Assembly (NCBI RefSeq): GCF_035083965.1
Contig: NC_089727.1
Coordinates: 8,065,501-8,129,500 of the forward strand
Reading direction: 5' to 3'
DNA: 64,000 nucleotides
Source: Branchiostoma lanceolatum
Lineage: Eukaryota; Chordata; Leptocardii; Amphioxiformes; Branchiostomatidae
Position 1 is the first letter of the stretch. The number at the start of each line of letters is the position of its first letter. A model generated the notes under the pieces. That model did no database searches. It was not told the origin of the DNA and saw only the letters and a program-made list of their open reading frames with translations. The position numbers and the translations under genes are program-made. Shown here in pieces: positions 1-11,622 of the stretch.

Positions 1-552
1 TCACTTCCCTGCAGAATATTCTGGCACCTCTTAATAGAGAAACAAACTTACGGTAACGTCAGGTAAACTGACTCAGAATTAGTCCGGGATAGCCTTTTTG
101 AAGCCGTGTATAGGGGCAGTGGGTTGTTATCCACTGTGTATTCATAGAGAAACAATTGGCATTTATTAAATAAGTATTCAACTAAAATGTACGCCAAATA
201 GAACTTACTGAGTATGATTTTGGGAACGGTTAAACGTTTCAAGTATAAACGTTTCAACTGAAATGTAGACTAGAGTTCTGATAAGCTCCGAGTCATACGG
301 CCCTCATAATGGTAAATAGTAACAGGGTTTGAACAGGCAAGTTTGATCCCCATTACACTGTCTGAGAAATATACGATTCCCGAAGTAACGCAGGACATTA
401 GGACCAAACGTTTCACCTTTAGCACTCTGAAGTAGCCATTTGGCACCCCATTCTGTGTTGGTTACAGAGTTAGGCAGCAGGGAGAAGGTTAAATTGGGCT
501 GAGGGCCAGACTATTTTGCATGAAAGCGATAGTTAGAGTGAACGGGATTTAG
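1..552. other. Probable intron upstream of the first visible exon
   Basis: No open frame or repeat in this stretch could be supported as a gene. It ends in an acceptor-like 'ggatttag' directly before the open frame at 553. An in-frame TAG at 550-552 lies just before that border, so the stretch is read as intron of the gene that follows. The 5' part of that gene would then lie outside the window. Confidence 0.4.
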
Positions 553-3500
553 AATGGGATGGATTCTAGGCTAGTATCATCTATGGGTAGCCCTGAAAGC
601 GTTGTGGTGCCTCCCCTGTCCAGTCCCCGGTACCAGCACTATGGCAGGGACTATCACAGCAGGGACTATCAGGGCAGGATGTACCACGGGTCCCCCCACG
701 GCCACAGGTACAGCTCCCAGGGGAGGTATGGTCAGTCCTGCCAAGTCAACACCACTGCCACCAAAAAGATATGATGTTTGATATGCACTGCCTCCTGGAA
801 AATGCACAAGAAAAGAGATAAATGCTTTTATCACCCTTTTCTAGTTATTCTCTTGAATTATAACATTTCCAATTTCTTATTACCACAAACCACATAAAAA
901 CATGAGACCTTCACACAAAGTTTCACCCCATAAGAATATGAATGGATTTTTGAAGAATGTGTTAGCTTTGCATTCTAGATTTTGCAGAAAGTGTTTGCTT
1001 TGTATTCTAGATATATTGTATGTCAAAGACAGGACTGGTGTCTTTGCTTGCATTGATTATAAATGGTTGCCAAGTGCAGTCAAACCTGGCTGGCCAACAA
1101 CCTGGCACAGCCAAGGTCCACTTCACATTAAAACTGTTCCATCCGATTTTACATGCCTTGGTATTTACTAGTTATGGCCCTCTTGTCTGGAGCAACCTCT
1201 CACCAAACGTTTTTCCTCTGTCCCTTGAGTTGTTGTTGAGACCAAGTTTGACTGTATCAGGATATTAGGGAGCAAGTACTGTAAGTCTTGAAGCATTTGT
1301 GATGAGTTTCATTTCACAGTTTTAGCGATGACCACTCCACTGCAAATTCGTGGCACTGTGAATATGTCTCCCTTGTATCGCTACGTATACAGTTAAAACT
1401 GGACTACAGTATTGTTTTAACCACAAATTTCTAACACTGAGAAAACCTTTTCTCCCCTACTGCGAAATAAAACCAGTCCACGAAAGTAAGTGAATTTGCA
1501 GTGCTTTATCTAGATCTCACCATAGCTTACAGCATGTCTGCTGACATAGGACCTTAGGCCATGTTGATTTGATTGTATGGATGACATCCACGCATGCATC
1601 AATTTTCGTCCGTTTCCAAAAGAAGGTTTTCTACCATGTAAATCTTGCATAGCATCTACAAAATGAGCAGATATATGCTGTAAATTGCAAGAAGATAATT
1701 TTTTTTTTCGCACGCTCGCATCAGTTTTGGGGTTCCCAGAGGATGTCATCCATATAATCAAATCTACATGGCCTTATCTTTTTCAATAACGTGCCTTAAT
1801 TTTAGCCCCCCCCACCCCCTTCCATAAAAACTCTAAGTCTTACTCCTTTTGACAGATGGGCAATGACACACACGAGTGCGTCCGTCCTTGTAAGAAGTTG
1901 CCTCAAATTGAGAGGTTGCCATGAGCCCCACGTAAAACTACCGGAAAATGAAGGCAATACGTCATAGTTGTCATGGACCTGTTGGAACTGGGCGCCTTTG
2001 TCATAAAACATGCCTCCCCCATTTTCCCCGCTTCATACTCTCCATATTCATAAAATCAAGTCTGAAAGCTCTAAAGGAAGAAGGCCAGATTGATATGTAT
2101 AGATAGCGCATTAATCATATAGATGTCATTTTTCTCTCCCTGCATATCATAAATTTGTGTCTTTAAAATTGAAGAACAAATATCACAGCCTGCTTTCCAA
2201 GCGCTATAAGCTGGCTTCTTTTTTTCATTTTTTTTTCATATACATTTTACCACTCCTAGGCGTAACACACCTTGTCCATTTTTGTGCAGTAGGAAAAGTC
2301 TGCGAAAGACAGGTCTGGACTGTTAGGTTTGACCCCTTCTATTTTCAATAAGTGCGGTGGGATCTTTAATGTGCTCGAGGTGTGGCTCTCCTCAAACATG
2401 GGGCCTCCGGATCCAGCTTTACGTCATTTGAGAGGACCTCCCTAACCAAAGCTAGGTACTCATTTTCACTAGAGTAGAGTAAAAAATAGGTGTAAAGTGC
2501 CTTTCCCAAGGGCACAACATTTGTGGCCTGCTAGGGATTCGAACCAAGAACCTTCAGATACTAAGTCAACACCATCAAGACCAACTTGTCACCTGATTGT
2601 TTCTCTTTCTCCTCATTCCCAGGAACCAGCCGCCGCGCTTCATGCGACAGGACCAGATGGATGGGAGGGGTCCTGGGCCGCGGCCAGGCAGCAGGTCAGC
2701 ACACTTAATGAACCAACGGCTTGTTGTGCACGGCATAACTCTCTTAGGCATTATCAATCAATTAAGAACTGTAACAGATTGAAGCAAAGACATAGGATAT
2801 TGGAGATTCCTTTTTACACAACCAGTAAATCTCACTTGCTGACGTTTCGGTGTCTGTCAGACACCTTCAGTCAGCAGATGAGATTTACTGGTTGTGTAAA
2901 AAGAATCTCCAATATCCTATGTTCTACCAACCTGATGAAGTTATTTTCGGAAATGAAGCAAAGACAGTTTTGAGCAGTGGGGTTTTCATTTCTCAGATTT
3001 ATTCCTTGCCCTTCGTTTAGTCCAAGGACGTCTGAACATAAGTCCTAACAGCAGGTCAGCAAGCTTAATGAATGAATGAACGGCTTGTTGTGCACCGCAG
3101 AACTCTCTTTGGCATCATCCGTCAATTAGGAACTCTAACACATTGAAGTAAAGACAGACTGAGTGCAGTTTTCAGCAGATTTTCATTTCTCAGATTTATT
3201 CTTTACCCTTCTTCTCAATGCTTAAGGACGTCTGAAATATCGAACATAAGTCCGAACAGCAGGTCAGCATGCTTAATTAATAAATGAATGGCTTGTTGTG
3301 CACGGCAGAACTATCTTTGGCATCATCACTCAATTAAGAGCTGTTAGAGATGGAAGCAAATATAGTTTTCAGCAGTGCCGTTTTCAATTCTCAGATTTAT
3401 TTCTTACCCTTCGTTTAGCCCACGGACGTCTGAAATATCGAACATAAGTCCGAACAGCAGGTCATCACACTTAATGAAAGAACGGCTTGTTGTGCACCGC

Positions 3501-6500
3501 AGAACTCTCTTTGGAATCATCACTCAATTAGGAACTCTAACAGATTGAAGCAAACCTATAATTGCAACTTACTGTACAGTTTTTTTTTATTTCTCTACTT
3601 ATTCCTTGCCCTTCTTTCTTACCCAAGGACGTCCAAAATATCGAACATAAGTAATTTAGAAAACTTGATGTCTCGAAACGTTGCTCTAACTAATTACGGT
3701 TCTTCCTCTTAAATTCTTATTTGCCTTGTCCTCATAAGGACGAACCTTGTTAAATCTCGTACATTGATGTACGTCTAGCCTTTTCAGGCGGGAAAATCCC
3801 AATAGATACTGATGTCTGCAATGTAATAGATTGGCTGATTCTTGCCTATAAGTGGCATGATGTGTTATGATCATCATGATAGTTTGGTACAGGTTTTATG
3901 TAACGTTTGAGGATAATTTAGGTCCCTGCAATGGTCTTCCTGGATTACGTTGTACGATTGCACATCCATTCTCGTTTGGGCCCTGATTCTAATTACACAA
4001 TCAGGGTGTCCCTAAGGCACTAGGTGTTAAGGCGTGGTTGTGTGGGGGAGGATTATGATAGATTACTTCAAATCCTAAGATTACTGCTCAAACCGTTACG
4101 GAGTTTCTAGTATTTGCATTCAAGCTGACAATACTGACAAATCGTAAAATGACTTAAATGTAGATTTACAATTTCTTGATGCTGGTAGAAGCTCATGTTA
4201 TTATTGCAGTAGCTGAAATAACGAAGTCATTTTTCACTAATTTGTAGATAAGTGTATTAGATTGTGCCCTTGAATGGCCTTAAATATGATTATTCATCCA
4301 TAGAATTTAATGTACATTTTTGGCATGTGTTCAAGTACAGACTGTAGGATTAGATGGTAAGACGTGTGGCAGTGTTTGGCCCAGAAACAAGAGGTCCTGG
4401 GTTTGAATTTCTTGACATACTGTAAATGCAGAAATGTTTGCGGTTGTTTTATATTCACAGTTTTTGCAGTGAACTCTTTACCGCGAACTTAAAACCACCG
4501 CGAAAAGCTGTTTCATTGTGTGACAATAGCACTACTATTGTTTCAAACGCAAACTCAAAACCACCGTGTATTCTCCATTTTCTCCCTACCGCAAAATTAA
4601 ATTTCCGCAAACATTTCTGCATTTATAGTACCCCTATGTTGAATGTGCCGTTGGGAAAGGCACTTTGCACAAATTTCCTACTTCACTCACCGAAGATGAG
4701 TACTATACCTAGCTTTGGCTAGGGACGTTCCTTCGATTAGAGCATGTTAAATCGGGGTCCTGTGTTTGAGGAGAGCCACACCACCAGTGTCAGTGGTTCA
4801 AACCCTACAGTCTGGTCTTTGTGTTGACTTCTTGAAAATGTGATAGTGACCTGTTATGCAAATCCTTCCACAAATGTGGTAAAACTCGATAAATGAATAG
4901 AATATTTAGTTTAACGAGTTACTTTTCCCCCCACCCAGGTACCAGTACAGTCATGGGCGTGGTCGAGGCCGTGGCAGGAATACCCCCACCCCTCCCCCGG
5001 GGCCGCCCCAAGGGGAGATGGACGAGAAACAGGCCATCGAAGAATCCATTGTTCTGTATGAGCTCCAGCAGAGAGACCCTGATGCCTTCCCTGCACTACC
5101 GGTAAGGAAGCACTTACTACATTGTTTTCTCTTTCTGTTTATTACCTTCGCCGAGAAGGTTATGCAGAGGGTAGCGTTTGTCTGTCTGTCTGTCTGTCTG
5201 TTTGTTTGTAGTGGCACAGGATAACTCGAGAATGCCTTGATGGATTGTCTTGGTATTTGGTATGTTGGTAGGTTTTGATGAGACCTAAAAACGATTAGAT
5301 TTTGGGCCCCCTAGCGGCTTCTTACGGTACTGCAGTGGAACTTCCTTTTTTGATATCTCGTGTTCTGGACATGCTATGGAACTTATTTTTGAGTGGTAGA
5401 TAGATCTTTGGACAGAGAGTAAGTGGTGTGGGTTTGGGCCCCCTAGCGGCTTTTTTGGAACTGCAGGAGCAGGTTTTGCGTCTGACTTTGAAAGGGAATA
5501 ACTCAAGAAGGGCTTGATGGATGGTTATGATTTTTAGTAGGTAGATAGCTTGAGTGATGATGTACATGATTAGACACTTCTTATGCAAATCAGTATCTAA
5601 TTTGCATAATTAATGAGGAAAGTTTATACATCCGCCAAATTCCATGATAGGACTCTGAAACTTGTGACATATGTAACTGAGGAAGAGAGAAATATTAATT
5701 GATATGAACTATGCAAATTAAGAACTCATTTGCATAATTAATGAGAAAATACTATAACATGATGGCCTTGATGGATGGTCATGATTTTTGGTTTGTGGAT
5801 AGCTTGTGTGATGCTTAGTATGATTGGACGATAATTATGCAAATCAGATTCTAATTTGCATAATTAATGAGGCAACTTTTAAAATCCGCTTTGTTCCATG
5901 ATATGACAATTCAAATTGTAACTGAGGAAGAGAGGACTGTTGATAGATAAAAAATATGCAAATGTGGGCCTTATTTGCATACTTAATGAGTAACTTCTAT
6001 TATTCCACACTGGCAAAAGATGGCAATTTCATACATTTAATCCTTTTTTGTGGCATCGGGACGTTATGTGAATGTGAACATCGTTGAATCAAATTATGCT
6101 AATAAGGGCCTCCTTTGCATAATTGATGATAAATTTGTTAAGCTCATACTTTGGACATGTTATATTTTAAGACAATCAACTGGTATGATTTATAATTGAT
6201 GAGAAACACTCCTAATACGTCAGTCATAAAGGTTAAAATCATTGGGCGAAGGTATGAGGTCGTGGAACTCTAGTTTGTCTCTGCCTCTCTTTGTCTCTCT
6301 CCCTCTCTCTCTCATAGCCTGGGTGCCATCCTATTTCTACCGGGGCTCCTACACTCGCTGCCCTAAGAAACTATTTTTTTAGGGTAGCGAGTGTAGGAGC
6401 CCCGGTAGAAATAGGATGTCACCCAGGCTATCTCTCTCACTCTCTCACTCTCCTTTCTCATTCTAAATCCATTGATACAAACTGTAACAGTTGGTGCAGT

Positions 6501-9500
6501 GCTTATTGCCAAAGGAGGAGGTTTATTTTCATGATACCCTGATTGACAACCATGTAGTTTCCCACTTGTTACCTGTTGGTTATGCATGGCCAAGGTTTAT
6601 AGTGCCATCTTGTGTTTTGTGATGGTACTGCAGGTAGTGCTTTGACAGATGAGAGTTTTGCTCTTCAACCTTTGTACTGCCAAGGGCTGTAATGCCATCT
6701 TGTGTTTAGTGATGGTACTGCAGGTAGTGCTTATAACTGTTACAGAAGGAAGTTTTACTCTTAAACCTTTGTTAAATCTTACATTCATCTATGATGACAT
6801 TCCAAGTTAAAGAATGTATCCTTACAAATTGGCTATTTCTCTGCAGACATCTAACGGACAAGTGCAGCATGTCCAGAGTAACACAGTATGGGGGAGGGGG
6901 CGAGGTCGGGGCATGGGGCGCCGCACCCCCACCCCTCCCCCTCCCTCCACCACGCCCAGCGATGGAGGCCACAGCATGACCATGGAGGAAGGCTCTCTCT
7001 GTAGCAGCATGCAGGAACTCAATATGAACGAGAGGGCCAGTCCTGGTGGGTGTTCATATATTTTTCTGTCATGTTTGATACTTGTATGATTTGGATTTAC
7101 CTTCTCTAGGCCTTTGCAACAAAATTTGTATTTTGGTTAGTATATACTGCTGCAAGAAAAAAAAATGCAAGTGTATCAAGAAGAGTAGGGGTGGGACAAT
7201 GTGCTTGGCTGAAAACACGAACCGTAGCAAGCTAGCATATTGCATTAGCTACTTGGAAACGTATTTTGCTTAACCTAAATTGAGGATGGCTTCAAACAAA
7301 CAGTCAAACACTGTACTGCAACAGAAAGATATAATTGTGAAGTATTGTAGGCTACATTATAGCTGTTGATCAGTATAGATTTGCAGAATCTGGAGTGTTG
7401 AAGTGAGTATAGATTGTTGACACACAAGCTGTTGTAAATGTTGATATTAAAGCTGCAACTACAGAATAGAGAGTATTGTTCATTGTAATCTGATTAATAG
7501 GAGAGTTCAAGGAATCTCCATGTTGCATTGAACCTGTGTCTGCTATATTGGTGTCTGTTCTTCTTATGGTAACCCATATGAAACAGGCTTTAGTGCAAGC
7601 CACAACAGGACAGGGATAATTTTTCTTTAGCTGACATGTCTCTAATTCCTTTCCGTGATATTTCAGACGGTGAGCGTATTTGTTCACCAGTGTCACACCA
7701 GATGGAAGTGCCTCCCATGAAGCGAGTCATGACCCCCACCAAGGAGTTTGTGCCACGTTCCTCCCGAACACCGTCCCCATACCAGAACCCCACCCCACCA
7801 CTGCAGAGTCAAAGGTACAGCTTTAATAAAGACAATAAATAGTACAGATTTACAGACTTAAGACTTAGACTTTATTGAAGAAAATCCATTTTTAGATTAA
7901 TTTTTTTTTTTAATTTCAAATTAAATTTCCTTTATTTTCACATTATTCATATTTTTCATATTTTATACATATTCTTATTTACATTTTTTACTAGTGCCTA
8001 CTTTACAATTTCAATCAATCTATTTTTTTACATTTTATTTATAATTTTCATATCTTTATTTTTTTCATATTCTGTATTTTTCAGTCTTTTATGTTGTATT
8101 TACTGATAATCTGATGATTTTGATGATATAACCATATACTGTGCCTATGAAAGGTTAAAAGACAAAATTAATGCAAAAAAGAATGCCTGTAGATATTAAT
8201 AGTATGAAGAGTTACTGTCTGTACTTAAAACCTTTTATTTATGCTAGATACTATACCACTGAATAAATGTACCAGAAACAAAATTCTATTTAACATTTGG
8301 ATTTCGCAGCAAAGGATGTAGTTCTAGAAGGGTAGATTCTAGGGTGTTCTTTAGATTGTTAGATCCTCTAAATTGTTCTTTAACATAATCTGTATCTCTC
8401 ACCCAAAAACTGCGTGCTAATGCTTGCTTTTTCTGCCAAGTAGGCTCACAACTTTTTAGCCAAAGGATGCAGTTTCTTGTACTTTCTAGGACTTCTACAG
8501 GGATGATAGCATGCGATACATACACATCTATTAGTTATAGTACTCTAAATTTGTATGTTTATGTTTGTTCCTCTCCCCACCACAGTGCCAATGCAGAAAT
8601 CAGCTCTTCCAACAGCGGCAGTAATCAGCAGATGTCCACTGACAGCACTTCCTCCCCCGCCTCGACCCCCAACACCCCCCCACCCCAGACCGTAGCACCC
8701 AACGGTTACGTCCCGTACGTGCAGCCCATGCACGTGCCCTTCTACCCCATCATGATCCAGGCCACAGACAACCTGACGGGTCCCGTCAACCTAAACTTTG
8801 GGCCCTCCAGGGATCCGTATGGGAACGATTTGCCACATTCAGGTGAGTTTTGGTCAGATTTGTGAATACTTCAATCTGTGAATAGTACATCAGGTTGGTT
8901 AGTCACTGAATAAAAAGACTCTTTGTACAAAATGTGGGTCAAGTGATTTAATCAACCAACGTTTCAGTGACCATCTGTCAACTTCCTCAAGGCAATTCTG
9001 AATGGTTCACATCCCACTGCACACAGGTGTCGCTGCTTGTAGATGCGTTCCCAAATGCAAAGTATTTCCCGCACCCTGTAATAGTATGATATATATTATC
9101 TACATTGTATAAGCAGTGACACCTGAGCTGCAGTGCATTGTGAACCAGTCAGAATTGCCCTGAGGAAGGTGACAGATAGTCACCAAATGTTGGTTGAATA
9201 AATCTTTTAGTTCTGTAAAGGGATATTTTTATTCCGATTTGTATGCTGTATAATACTTCTATTTTCAAACACACTATGTCTATGTCTTCCATAATTGCTT
9301 TTGCTTAGAACTGTGTGTGAAGATTTTCTTGCATAAACCTACTGATCAAATTTGGCTGATATTTGAAAATACACTGATATTTGTTGTCAATTTCATTTAC
9401 AGATGTGTCCACGCTTAGATTCTTCTACAATTTGGGCATTGAGGTAAGGAAACTTGTTGGCTGAAGCTTCAAACTAGTAGATCTATCTGAACATGATATG

Positions 9501-11622
9501 TATTGAAGGAAATTTAAGAATATGATCCATCAGAAAATACCCATGTTACAAGCCTATAAGACAACAATAACAGTAGAATCAGATCATTTTCCATCTCAAC
9601 TACCTTCACAGATGCACTGGTGTGAAAACTGTGGGGAAATCCATTGATGCTCTGTGCATTGCATTCGTTGAACGTTTTGTTTTCACTGAGCCCTTTTTTG
9701 TTGCAGTACTATCGCTGCTGCATGAGCATGATGGCCATACAGCACCAGCAACAGGAGGCAGCCATGGCCAATGCTTACTACTACAACCAACAGGCACAGG
9801 GGCAGGGGCAGGTACTGGAGTTTCCTGTATACAGTGTAACTTAAGGTTCTGGAATCCATTGTATCTTCCAGTTTATGACATTTAGTTATAATAATAGATC
9901 TTGGCAAAACAAAGGATAATTTGTTGTTGGGTTTGTTCAAAATGATTATTAAAAAAAAAGGAAAACTTTGAGTATGGGCCTTTGCAAGTGGTTTTCTAAG
10001 ATCCTGCAGGGGATCTTACAGTTTTAGTTTGATTGCTCATATTGACTGGTACATACCATTAATTTCACAATTCAAATATGTAACATATGTTATTCGCTGA
10101 AATTTACAATCATAGATCTCAGTTTTTATGTTGTGTTCTGGACAATGTACAGGGATGACTTTGCTCAAGCTGTTCACAATGCCAATTTTGGATTAAGAAT
10201 TTAATAACAATTCTTGTTTCCCAGCCACAGTACCAGCCATCCAGCAGTACTGATGGACCGAGTAGCAGTCAGCAGGCCCAGGAGGGGGAAGACCTGCAGC
10301 AGGAGGGGTCGGACCAGCTGCCGCCCAACGGTCAGTCCCAGGACAAGCCCCTCCCCCAGGGGCAGGGCGCTCATGTCTACACTTCCACCAGCTCCTTCAA
10401 TCCCGGCAATCAGCCTGTCGATTACCATAGCAGCGCTGGGTGTGATTACCCGCTCAGTAAGACTAAGTCGTGCAGCAACGATAATTCTAACGATTCTGTA
10501 GGTAAAGATGTGTCCGTGTCCAGGAGTAACTCCATGACTAGTGTACAGTCTAGTGGTGACAGTGCGATGAATGTACAGTATGGTAGTGATAACGTGTGTG
10601 GTAGTGTTTCCTATGTGCAACCGTCCCCCAACGCCCTTCAGCAGACGTCGTCGAGCACGACGGTTGGTAGCGAGGACTCGTCCCCGGACTACACCGACTC
10701 GGGTGTAGCGTCCGAGGGCAGCGGGTCGCAGTCGTCCATACCCCGCCCCACGAGCCTCGGCCCGGGGTTGCCCAAGAGGCATTACATGGAACACCGCGGG
10801 TCCCCTAAACTCATCCCCGGGAGGTGGAGCACTCCCGAACGGTCGGGCAGTAGTGATAGCCTGAACCAGGATATGTTCCATACAGGCAGACCGTCATATG
10901 GGCCGAAGCGAGGTCCACGAGACAGGCAGGCCGCTTTCTACCGTCCCTCGTACTTTCCCACGCGCCCATACATGTCGCAGCCCCCCCGCCGTCCGTACGA
11001 GGGCCAGCCCCTGTACCACTCGCAGCTGTACAACCCCGTCCGCTACTCCAACCCCGCACACATGTCCCAGCCCCAGCAGTACTACACCAACCAGTACACC
11101 GCCCCCTCCCGCATGGCCCTGCATGGCAGTATGGGTAACCAGGCCGCCAGCATGTACGGCCGGGCAGCCGGCATGTATACACACCCCTCCCAGCAACTTA
11201 ACGTCCCCCAGGGTGTTACGTCCGTCCCCTACCCCCCTATGTCACCCAGCTTGCATGTACCCGCTGCCGCCTTGCATGCGCCTAACATTGCTTCCTCCCC
11301 TTCCACAGGTCAGTATTACCCCGCCCAGGCCCCCGGGCCGGTGGACCCCAACCCCCAGGGCCCCACCCCCATCCCCGTGCCCTCCTCCGCAGCCAATGCC
11401 ACCTACTACACCGCTCATCCCGGAGGGGACATGCCCTCTCAGCAGCACTATGCATCAGCCTACGACAACCAGGCCAGCTACCAGTACCCTGCCACCATGG
11501 GCTCCTGGCAGCCTCCGCACGGCGTGCCCTTATACGGCAGCCCCAACAAGGTCACGGTCGCTTACGCCACCAACTCTCCGCCGGTAGGGTATCAGGGATA
11601 CGCAGGGGCCCCTCAGATGTAG
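553..11622 (+). CDS. RG/Pro/Gln-rich protein, C-terminal part, ALG13/OTUD4-like (9 exons, 5' end outside window)
   Basis: Nine exons join with matching phases: 553-725, 2623-2694, 4939-5101, 6847-7045, 7667-7814, 8586-8842, 9403-9443, 9707-9811 and 10225-11622 (stop TAG). Every intron is GT..AG. They encode 851 residues. In order these are a Tyr/Gly/Arg-rich start, GRGRGRG and PTPPP tracts (RNA-binding RGG-like), an acidic helix with IEESIVLYELQQRDPDAFP, and Ser/Thr/Pro linkers. Then come YVPYVQPMHVPFYPIMIQA and the motif DLPHSDVSTLRFFYNLGIEYYR, followed by a Gln/Tyr/Pro-rich tail. From memory, the DLP...L.(Y/F)(Y/F)FNLG motif with a Tyr-rich continuation resembles the C-terminus of human ALG13 and the related OTUD4. 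The OTU and Tudor parts would be upstream of the window. Family placement is moderate; the exon structure is strong. The ATG at 559 could be read as a start, but an acceptor precedes it. Confidence 0.75.
1320..1500. repeat. Possible degenerate copy of the TACTGTAAATGCAG MITE
   Basis: The stretch has a weak likeness to the MITE seen clearly at 4418-4630, for example 'ctcccctactgcgaaat' near its end. The terminal repeats are not intact, so this call is tentative. Confidence 0.25.
1553..1775. mobile_element. Foldback MITE, family A (ends GGCCATGTWGATTTGATT)
   Basis: The left end reads 'ccttaggccatgttgattt' and continues through 'tgtatggatgacatcc'. The right end is its near-perfect reverse complement (ggatgtcatccatataatca, then aaatctacatggcc). 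Arms are about 38 bp and the element about 220 bp. Partial relatives occur at 21795-21850, 41545-41606 and 51280-51362. No coding capacity is seen. Confidence 0.7.
2320..2590 (-). mobile_element. tRNA-derived SINE, family S1
   Basis: Read on the minus strand, the head contains a B-box-like 'ggttcgaatcc'. It is followed by a body shared with 27330-27632, including 'cctagctttggttaggga' and the stretch that reads 'gtgctcgaggtgtggctctc' on the plus strand. The head lies about 30 bp from the acceptor of the exon at 2623. It is a non-coding retroelement. Confidence 0.65.
2690..3660 (+). repeat. About 200-bp direct tandem repeat array starting at a splice donor
   Basis: Units begin with 'cagcaggtcagc' and share 'cggcttgttgtgca', 'actctctttggcatcat', 'agattgaagcaaa' and 'ccaaggacgtctgaa'. 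Starts lie near 2688, 3049, 3256 and 3453, so the period is about 195-208 bp; the first interval is longer because it holds the foldback at 2791-2921. The first unit overlaps the 3' end and donor of the exon at 2623-2694. Confidence 0.8.
2791..2921. mobile_element. 131-bp near-perfect foldback element inserted in the tandem array
   Basis: The sequence starts 'cataggatattggagattcc' and ends with the reverse complement. The two arms of roughly 65 bp meet at a central 'ggtgtctgtcagacacc'. It interrupts only the first unit of the 200-bp array, so it inserted after the array or after that unit formed. It is non-coding. Confidence 0.8.
4346..4830 (+). mobile_element. SINE family S1 copy interrupted by a MITE
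   Basis: The head at about 4346-4417 (with 'tcctgggtttgaattt' as B box) and the tail at about 4631-4830 ('ggaaaggcactttgcac', 'cctagctttggctagggac') match the family order seen at 27330-27632. The MITE at 4418-4630 sits between them. This gives a relative age: SINE first, MITE second. Confidence 0.65.
4418..4630. mobile_element. MITE family B (TIR TACTGTAAATGCAGAAATGTT)
   Basis: The element starts 'tactgtaaatgcagaaatgt' and ends 'acatttctgcatttatagta'. The interior carries inverted 'accaccgcgaa' and 'ttcgcggtggt'-type blocks. Two further copies lie at 26455-26667 and 31125-31273. It has TA at both borders and no coding frame. Confidence 0.8.
5130..6250. repeat. Repeat block with about 125-bp units carrying paired octamers
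   Basis: The block opens with 'cgccgagaaggttatgcaga' and a (TGTC)n run. Five units follow near 5583, 5711, 5837, 5957 and about 6096. Each has ATGCAAAT or a close variant facing ATTTGCAT, followed by 'aattaatgag'. A single further unit is at 23325-23368. It lies in the intron between the exons at 4939 and 6847. Confidence 0.7.
6314..6431. mobile_element. 118-bp hairpin-forming foldback element
   Basis: Two 53-bp arms, starting 'atagcctgggtgccatccta' and ending with the reverse complement, differ at only two or three positions. They are separated by about 12 bases (gaaactattttt). The element sits in a CT-rich microsatellite stretch of the same intron. Confidence 0.8.
8940..9211. mobile_element. 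Foldback MITE, about 270 bp
   Basis: The left arm 'aatcaaccaacgtttcagtg' continues through 'cttcctcaaggcaattctg', and the right arm is its imperfect reverse complement (cagaattgccctgaggaagg, then tggttgaataaatc). Arms extend about 95 bp. It is intronic, between the exons ending at 8842 and starting at 9403. Confidence 0.7.

Noticed and set aside
10201-11587. Long overlapping frames opposite or out of phase with the last exon of the RG-rich gene
   Set aside because: The phase-0 frame from 10225 continues the upstream exons; the others are GC-rich shadows.
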